Under the pieces are notes generated by a model, which saw only the letters and a list, made by a program, of their open reading frames with translations, ran no database searches and was not told the DNA's origin. Below are positions 44,791 through 48,911 of a stretch of 48,911 nt of DNA, one piece after another. A program made the position numbers and the translations under genes. Each line of letters starts with the position of its first letter. Position 1 is the first letter of the stretch. The DNA is from Flavobacteriaceae bacterium (GTDB taxonomy: Bacteria; Bacteroidota; Bacteroidia; Flavobacteriales; Flavobacteriaceae), in the NCBI GenBank assembly GCA_947373225.1, contig CANBWX010000008.1, positions 1 to 48,911 on the forward strand. Direction: 5' to 3'.

Positions 44791-46245
44791 ATGGGCAAGA
44801 TAGGTGGATTTAAAGAATTTAATAGAGCTGACGAAAGTAATGCAGTTGTCATGGAACGAGTTGTTCATTACAACGAATTTACAATTCCGTTAGCCAAAGA
44901 TAAAATTAAAGAACAAGGTTCAAGATGTATGGATTGTGGTATTCCTTTTTGCCACAGTGCCTGTCCGTTAGGAAATTTAATTCCTGATTTTAATGACATG
45001 GTACATCAAGAAGAATGGCAAAGTGCCTTAGAAATTTTGCAATCAACAAATAACTTTCCTGAGTTTACAGGTCGTTTATGTCCAGCACCATGTGAAAAAT
45101 CATGTGTTTTGGGAATCATAAAAGATCCTATTGCAATTGAAAATATTGAAAAAAATATTGTCGAAAGAGGTTTTGCCGAAGGATGGATAAAACCACAAAC
45201 TCCCGAAGTAAGAACCGGAAAAACGATTGCAGTTATTGGTTCAGGCCCTGCTGGCTTAGCGGCTGCTCAACAATTAAATCGTGCAGGTCATACCGTAACC
45301 GTTTTCGAAAGAGATAACGCAATAGGTGGTTTATTACGCTACGGAATTCCAAATTTCAAATTAGAAAAAGGAATTATCGACAGACGTGTTGCCATTTTAG
45401 AAGCCGAAGGAATTGTTTTTAAAACCAATGTAAATGTTGGTGTTAATTACAGCATCGAACAATTGAACAGTTTTGATTCTATCGTATTATGCGGTGGTGC
45501 AACCGAAAGAAGAGGTTTGCCTACAAAAGGTGCCGACAGCAAAGGTGTTGTTCAGGCAATGGATTTCTTGACACAACAAACCAAAGTTTTGTACGGCGAA
45601 AAAATAGAAAACCAAGTTAAAGCAACTGGCAAAAACGTAATTGTTATTGGTGGTGGAGATACTGGTTCGGATTGTGTTGGAACATCTAACAGACACGGAG
45701 CATTATCAGTAACTAATTTCGAAATCATGCCGAAACCACCAGTTGGAAGAAGCGAAACTACTCCTTGGCCTTTTTGGCCTTTGCAATTAAAAACGTCCTC
45801 TTCACACGAAGAAGGTTGTGGAAGAAACTGGTTAATCAATACCAAAGAATTTCTTGCTAATGAAAGCGGCCAATTAGTAGGATTGAAAACTGTTGAAGTA
45901 GAATGGAAACTAAAACCAGGACAAAGACCAGAACTAATCGAAAGAGAAGGTTCAGAGAAAATTTGGCCATGTGATTTAGCTCTTTTAGCACTTGGATTTA
46001 CTGGTCCAGAGAAAACATTGAGCGATCAATTAGGAATCAAAACCGACGCAAGAAGCAATTATCAAGCAACCAATTACCAAACCAATGTTCCACATATATT
46101 TACCGCTGGTGATATGCGAAGAGGACAATCGTTAATCGTTTGGGCTATTTCTGAAGGTCGTGAGGCTGCTAGAGAAGTAGATAATTATTTGATGGGTTAC
46201 ACTAATTTGCCAACAAAAGGTAAAGGAGACTTACCTAGCTTGTAA
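44791..46245 (+). CDS. gltD: Glutamate synthase small subunit
   Basis: GltD supplies electrons from NADPH through two 4Fe-4S clusters to GltB. The 484-residue product has the cluster-binding cysteines in CMDCGIPFCHSACPLGNLIP and RLCPAPCEKSCVLGI, the FAD-binding VIGSGPAGLAAAQQLNRAGH, and the NADPH-binding VIVIGGGDTGSDCVGTSNRH. The C-terminal block IFTAGDMRRGQSLIVWAISEGREAA is typical. Its ATG is 2 bases after the gltB stop, so the two are one operon, ending at the terminator downstream. Confidence 0.96.
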   Translation: MGKIGGFKEFNRADESNAVVMERVVHYNEFTIPLAKDKIKEQGSRCMDCGIPFCHSACPLGNLIPDFNDMVHQEEWQSALEILQSTNNFPEFTGRLCPAPCEKSCVLGIIKDPIAIENIEKNIVERGFAEGWIKPQTPEVRTGKTIAVIGSGPAGLAAAQQLNRAGHTVTVFERDNAIGGLLRYGIPNFKLEKGIIDRRVAILEAEGIVFKTNVNVGVNYSIEQLNSFDSIVLCGGATERRGLPTKGADSKGVVQAMDFLTQQTKVLYGEKIENQVKATGKNVIVIGGGDTGSDCVGTSNRHGALSVTNFEIMPKPPVGRSETTPWPFWPLQLKTSSSHEEGCGRNWLINTKEFLANESGQLVGLKTVEVEWKLKPGQRPELIEREGSEKIWPCDLALLALGFTGPEKTLSDQLGIKTDARSNYQATNYQTNVPHIFTAGDMRRGQSLIVWAISEGREAAREVDNYLMGYTNLPTKGKGDLPSL

Positions 46246-46263
46246 AAATAAATAGCATTTTAC

Positions 46264-46299
46264 AAAGCCCTTGAAAACAATTTCAAGGGCTTTTTTTTT
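46264..46299 (+). terminator. Terminator after gltBD
   Basis: 13-base perfect stem AAAGCCCTTGAAA / TTTCAAGGGCTTT at 46264-46276 and 46281-46293 with an ACAA loop and a long T-run. Confidence 0.9.
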
Positions 46300-46365
46300 C
46301 CAAAACCACAACTAATGTTGTTTTTCAAACATTTTGTTATAATTTGTTAATTTTCGAAATTGCTA

Positions 46366-46396
46366 TTGTAGGTTTCAATAAAGAGTAATAAATTTG
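46366..46396 (+). promoter_or_regulatory. Promoter for lysA with -33 and -7 elements
   Basis: TTG at 46366-46368 and TAAATTTG at 46389-46396 are 20 bases apart. The box ends 18 bases before the lysA ATG at 46415. Confidence 0.6.
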
Positions 46397-46414
46397 TCAA
46401 AAATGTAATAGAAG

Positions 46415-47635
46415 ATGCAATCAAAAGATTTAGTTCAATTAGCAGAAAAATTTGGAAGTCCATTATATGTATATGATGCCGAAAAAATCCAATCTCAATA
46501 TAAAAGATTAACCAATGCTTTTTCTAAAGTAGAAAAATTGCGTATCAATTATGCAATGAAAGCATTATCAAATGTTGCCGTTCTTCAATTATTGAGAGAA
46601 TGCGGTTCTTGTCTAGATGCTGTTTCTATTCAAGAAGTATTATTAGGTCTTCATGCAGGATATTCTCCAGATCAAATATTTTTCACCCCAAACGGAGTTT
46701 CTCTTGAAGAAATCGAAGAGGTTTCGGCGATGGGAGTCCAAATCAATATTGATAACTTATCCATATTAGAACAATTTGGAACCAAACATCCAAACGTACC
46801 TGTTTGTATTCGTATCAATCCGCACGTGATGGCTGGTGGAAACGCTAATATATCTGTGGGTCATATCGATAGCAAATTTGGAATTTCAGTTCATCAATTA
46901 CCGCATTTAGTGCGTATTGTTGAAAACACAAAAATGAAAATTGTTGGGATCCACATGCACACAGGTTCTGATATTCTTGATATCGAAGTATTTTTGTATG
47001 CTGCAGAAATTTTGTTTGACGCAGCAAGAAACTTTAATGATCTTGAATTTTTAGACTTCGGAAGCGGATTTAAAGTTCCTTACAGAAAAGACGATATCGA
47101 AACTGATATTGAAGAATTAGGAAAAAAATTATCCAAAAGATTCAATGCTTTCTGTAAAGAATACGGAAAAGATTTGACCTTAATTTTCGAACCTGGAAAA
47201 TTCTTGGTAAGCGAAGCGGGTTATTTCTTGGCGAAAGTAAATGTGGTAAAACAAACTACTTCGACCGTATTTGCTGGAATTGACAGTGGTTTCAATCACT
47301 TGATTCGACCAATGTTTTATGGTTCACAACATTCTATCGATAACATATCTAATCCTAAAGGAAAAGAACGTTTCTATTCGGTAGTAGGATATATATGCGA
47401 AACGGATACTTTTGCAAGCAATCGTAGAATTTCAGAAATCAACGAAGGCGATGTTCTTTGTTTTAGAAACGCAGGTGCCTATTGTTTCTCTATGTCATCT
47501 AACTACAATTCAAGATACAAACCAGCCGAAGTATTATGGTTAAAAGGCGAAGGTCATTTAATCCGAGCTCAGGAATCTTTCGAAGACTTACTTCGAAACC
47601 AAATTCCGTTGCCGGTTGAAGCCGCAACAGTATAA
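46415..47635 (+). CDS. lysA: Diaminopimelate decarboxylase
   Basis: LysA removes CO2 from meso-diaminopimelate to make lysine, the last step of the pathway. The 406-residue product is a fold III PLP enzyme. The PLP lysine is Lys49 in INYAMKALSNVAVL, and downstream motifs are ECGSCLDAVSIQEV, IRINPHVMAGGNANISVGH, GIHMHTGSDILDIEVF, the phosphate site LDFGSGFKVPY, LIFEPGKFLVSEAGYFL and the substrate-specific CETDTFASNR plus AGAYCFSMSSNYNSR. It is a single gene with a well-formed promoter and terminator. Confidence 0.95.
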   Translation: MQSKDLVQLAEKFGSPLYVYDAEKIQSQYKRLTNAFSKVEKLRINYAMKALSNVAVLQLLRECGSCLDAVSIQEVLLGLHAGYSPDQIFFTPNGVSLEEIEEVSAMGVQINIDNLSILEQFGTKHPNVPVCIRINPHVMAGGNANISVGHIDSKFGISVHQLPHLVRIVENTKMKIVGIHMHTGSDILDIEVFLYAAEILFDAARNFNDLEFLDFGSGFKVPYRKDDIETDIEELGKKLSKRFNAFCKEYGKDLTLIFEPGKFLVSEAGYFLAKVNVVKQTTSTVFAGIDSGFNHLIRPMFYGSQHSIDNISNPKGKERFYSVVGYICETDTFASNRRISEINEGDVLCFRNAGAYCFSMSSNYNSRYKPAEVLWLKGEGHLIRAQESFEDLLRNQIPLPVEAATV

Positions 47636-47644
47636 TAAATAACG

Positions 47645-47675
47645 AATCCCATTTCTATGAAATGGGATTTTTTTT
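47645..47675 (+). terminator. Terminator after lysA
   Basis: 10-base perfect stem AATCCCATTT / AAATGGGATT at 47645-47654 and 47660-47669 followed by a T-run to 47675. Confidence 0.88.
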
Positions 47676-47703
47676 GACTAAAATGTGTTAGATTTGTTTT
47701 AGT

Positions 47704-47786
47704 TTCCAATTGGAATGGGCACAGAATGCAATTCTGCGCTAGCCGTAAACGAGATTGTTTTGTTATATCCGCGCGATCGGGATATA
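47704..47786. repeat. Compact GC-richer block of inverted repeats
   Basis: Three palindromes follow one another: TTCCAATTGGAA (47704-47715), CAGAAT-GCA-ATTCTG (47722-47736) and TATATCC...GGATATA (47764-47770 and 47780-47786, loop of nine). The block contains runs such as CTAGCCGTAAACGAG and CCGCGCGATCGGG that are much GC-richer than the surroundings. It looks like a dispersed intergenic element, and I recall related phrases in other Bacteroidota, but this is unverified. Confidence 0.5.
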
Positions 47787-47796
47787 TTCTCAAATA

Positions 47797-48423
47797 TCAT
47801 TTTGGTGAAACATTCACCTGTTTTACTTGCTCATTAAATGATTCTTTTAAAACTTCAAAAAAATCTTTATCAGAAGGATGCTGTTTTTCAAGTAGCAAAA
47901 TATTTCCATCAAGTTCATTTTTGCTTAACATTTTAGATTTAATTAAAAACAAATCATAATAAGCTTCTTGGTCAGTCGCATTTTGCTCATTAATAAAGCT
48001 TTCAATTTCAGCTGTTGCTTTCTTTAAATAAAGGTTACGGTTTTTTATATCTGATTTAGATTCATAATCCAATGCTTTAAACATATTGGATTGCATGTCT
48101 TTTTTATACGGTTTAGCAAAATCCTTTTTATCGAGTGATTCAACGAATTTATATCCTGCTTGATAATCTTTTTTAGCGGATAATATTGAGATTTTTAACT
48201 CAATAGAAACTAATCGAGTTTGTGGGCAGTTTTGCGATAATTCGACTTCTTTCAGTGCTTCCGTTAATAATTTTTGATTCTTATCAGTGTAGAAAGAACT
48301 AAAAGTTTTTTTTGCAGTTTTAAAATGTGTTTTACATTGTTCTATATTTGAATTTTGCCCGTTACAACTACTTATTAAACAAACAAAGACTATTAATAAA
48401 CTAACTATTCTTTTCATTTTCAT
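47797..48423 (-). CDS. Helical lipoprotein, possible companion (immunity-like) gene
   Basis: The 208-residue product has a lipoprotein signal peptide with lipobox LISSC; Cys20 is the predicted lipid site. The mature part is predicted almost wholly alpha-helical and lysine-rich with a repeat-like rhythm (SIEQCK-like NIEQCKTHFKTAKKTFSSFY, then KLLTEALKEVELSQNCPQTR, YQAGYKFVESLDKKD and YLKKATAEIESFINEQ), reminiscent of TPR-like bundles. I recognise no family. It starts 6 bases after the stop of the start-less fragment at 48430, the arrangement expected for an immunity gene after a toxin tip, but that role is inference. An alternative start is the second ATG, at 48417. Confidence 0.7.
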   Translation of the reverse strand: MKMKRIVSLLIVFVCLISSCNGQNSNIEQCKTHFKTAKKTFSSFYTDKNQKLLTEALKEVELSQNCPQTRLVSIELKISILSAKKDYQAGYKFVESLDKKDFAKPYKKDMQSNMFKALDYESKSDIKNRNLYLKKATAEIESFINEQNATDQEAYYDLFLIKSKMLSKNELDGNILLLEKQHPSDKDFFEVLKESFNEQVKQVNVSPK

Positions 48424-48429
48424 TAATTA

Positions 48430-48726
48430 TTATTTTTTGATTTGGTTTCCACTATACGGCATATAATTGTGACTGTAAGTCCTTGGAATTGGTATCATTC
48501 CGTGAATTGTTACTGGAGCTGCACCACTACCATCATTTTTAACATTTTGCCAATTTCCTGATATATTTACTTGCGGAAATATTTGCACTCCATTATATGC
48601 AGAGATTTGTGAAGCAGGTAATAAAATTGTACCTGTTGCAGAACTTGTTCCAGTTTGCTGTATTTGGCTACCGCTAACAGCTTGTAATCCTGCTGTGTAT
48701 GTTTGACCATTATAAGTGGTTCTGCA
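48430..48726 (-). pseudogene. Start-less 98-codon C-terminal gene fragment
   Basis: On the minus strand the frame is open for 98 codons up to the tandem TAA stops at 48430-48432 and 48427-48429. It begins directly after in-frame TGA TAG (48732-48727) and has no ATG until near its end, so it cannot be translated as it stands. The coding potential looks real: CRTTYNGQTYTAGLQAVSG, QQTGTSSATGTILLPASQI, NGVQIFPQVNISGNWQNVK and a tail IPIPRTYSHNYMPYSGNQIK. The composition is beta-rich, Gly/Ser/Thr-rich, like the distal end of a secreted or surface protein. The rest of the parent gene is absent. It could be a displaced C-terminal tip. Confidence 0.65.
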
Positions 48727-48734
48727 CTATCAAG

Positions 48735-48911
48735 TTAAAAATATTTTAAAATTCCTTTTATAAGAAAACATATTCCAACTATTAAGATAAATACACATAG
48801 AATCCATCCCTTAAACAATCCAACAGATTTAGAAAATAAGTCTCCATTTATTTTAAAAAATCCGTTTTCGATTTTATAAAGCCATCTTAAATAAAAAAAT
48901 CCGCCTATAAT
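48735..48911 (-). CDS. C-terminal end of a small membrane protein, cut by window edge
   Basis: The minus-strand frame reads 58 codons in from the window edge to TAA at 48735-48737. It ends with a charged stretch (LYKIENGFFKINGDLFSKS) and one hydrophobic helix (GWILCVFILIVGICFLI) followed by KGILKYF. The N-terminal part lies outside, so family and function cannot be told. It ends 8 bases before the start-less fragment. Small one- or two-helix membrane proteins in this setting are often immunity proteins, but this is only a suggestion. Confidence 0.6.
   Translation of the reverse strand: MIGGFFYLRWLYKIENGFFKINGDLFSKSVGLFKGWILCVFILIVGICFLIKGILKYF

Overview
The window looks like chromosomal DNA of a member of the Bacteroidota, most likely a Flavobacterium-like member of the Flavobacteriaceae. 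The evidence is low GC content, no Shine-Dalgarno sequences before most genes, recurring Bacteroidota-type -7 promoter boxes (TAnnTTTG), a TonB receptor paired with a DUF4249 lipoprotein, a DUF3276 PUR-domain protein, a long NusB, and a cyclophilin-FKBP fusion. This placement is inferred from gene content; no search was run.

Layout. 1-1767 (minus strand): a cut-off HMG-CoA lyase and class 2 dihydroorotate dehydrogenase. 2265-5005: an envelope cluster of a YceI-like protein, a 464-aa predicted outer-membrane barrel and a second YceI-like protein. 5142-6316: prmA and clpS. 6355-8310: an alkylglycerol-monooxygenase-like di-iron membrane hydroxylase next to a YhhN lysoplasmalogenase, a plausible ether-lipid cleavage pair. 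8355-9328 (minus): a two-gene YeeE/YedE transporter. 9491-13939: a lipoprotein, kdsA, a secreted envelope protein, hemG and pepT. 14042-15287 (minus): yajC and nusB. 15496-18346: an ABC exporter, a DUF3276 protein and an RBBP9-like hydrolase. 18414-19346 (minus): the dual-domain prolyl isomerase. 19443-23657: a DUF1569 protein, trmD, rplS and monomeric isocitrate dehydrogenase. 23817-25472: two VOC/PhnB-like genes and a DUF1801 protein. 25606-28814: TonB receptor plus DUF4249 lipoprotein. 28899-34120: thiamin pyrophosphokinase, rlmF, a DUF2975 protein, a RibD-C reductase and uvrB. 34327-37076: a CHASE-PAS-PAS histidine kinase overlapping a lone receiver. 37186-38521: a secreted esterase and a DUF1456 protein. 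38664-39857 (minus): sucC. 40271-47635: gltB-gltD and lysA.

Most of the window is a housekeeping core with strong hairpin terminators between transcription units. Several start codons can be fixed because a -7 box lies 7-28 bases before the chosen ATG and would lie inside, or overlap, any longer reading frame.

The accessory signal is at the right edge (47690-48911, minus strand): the tail of a small membrane protein, then a 98-codon open fragment with no start codon that begins directly after two in-frame stops, then a helical lipoprotein 6 bases downstream. This resembles a displaced C-terminal cassette with a companion gene, as seen at the ends of polymorphic-toxin or surface-protein loci, but that reading is inference. 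Other items worth a second look are the ether-lipid pair, the YceI cluster, a structured repeat before trmD, a possible rplS leader, and several families of palindromic intergenic repeats.

I saw no tRNA or rRNA gene, CRISPR array, intact insertion sequence or prophage.
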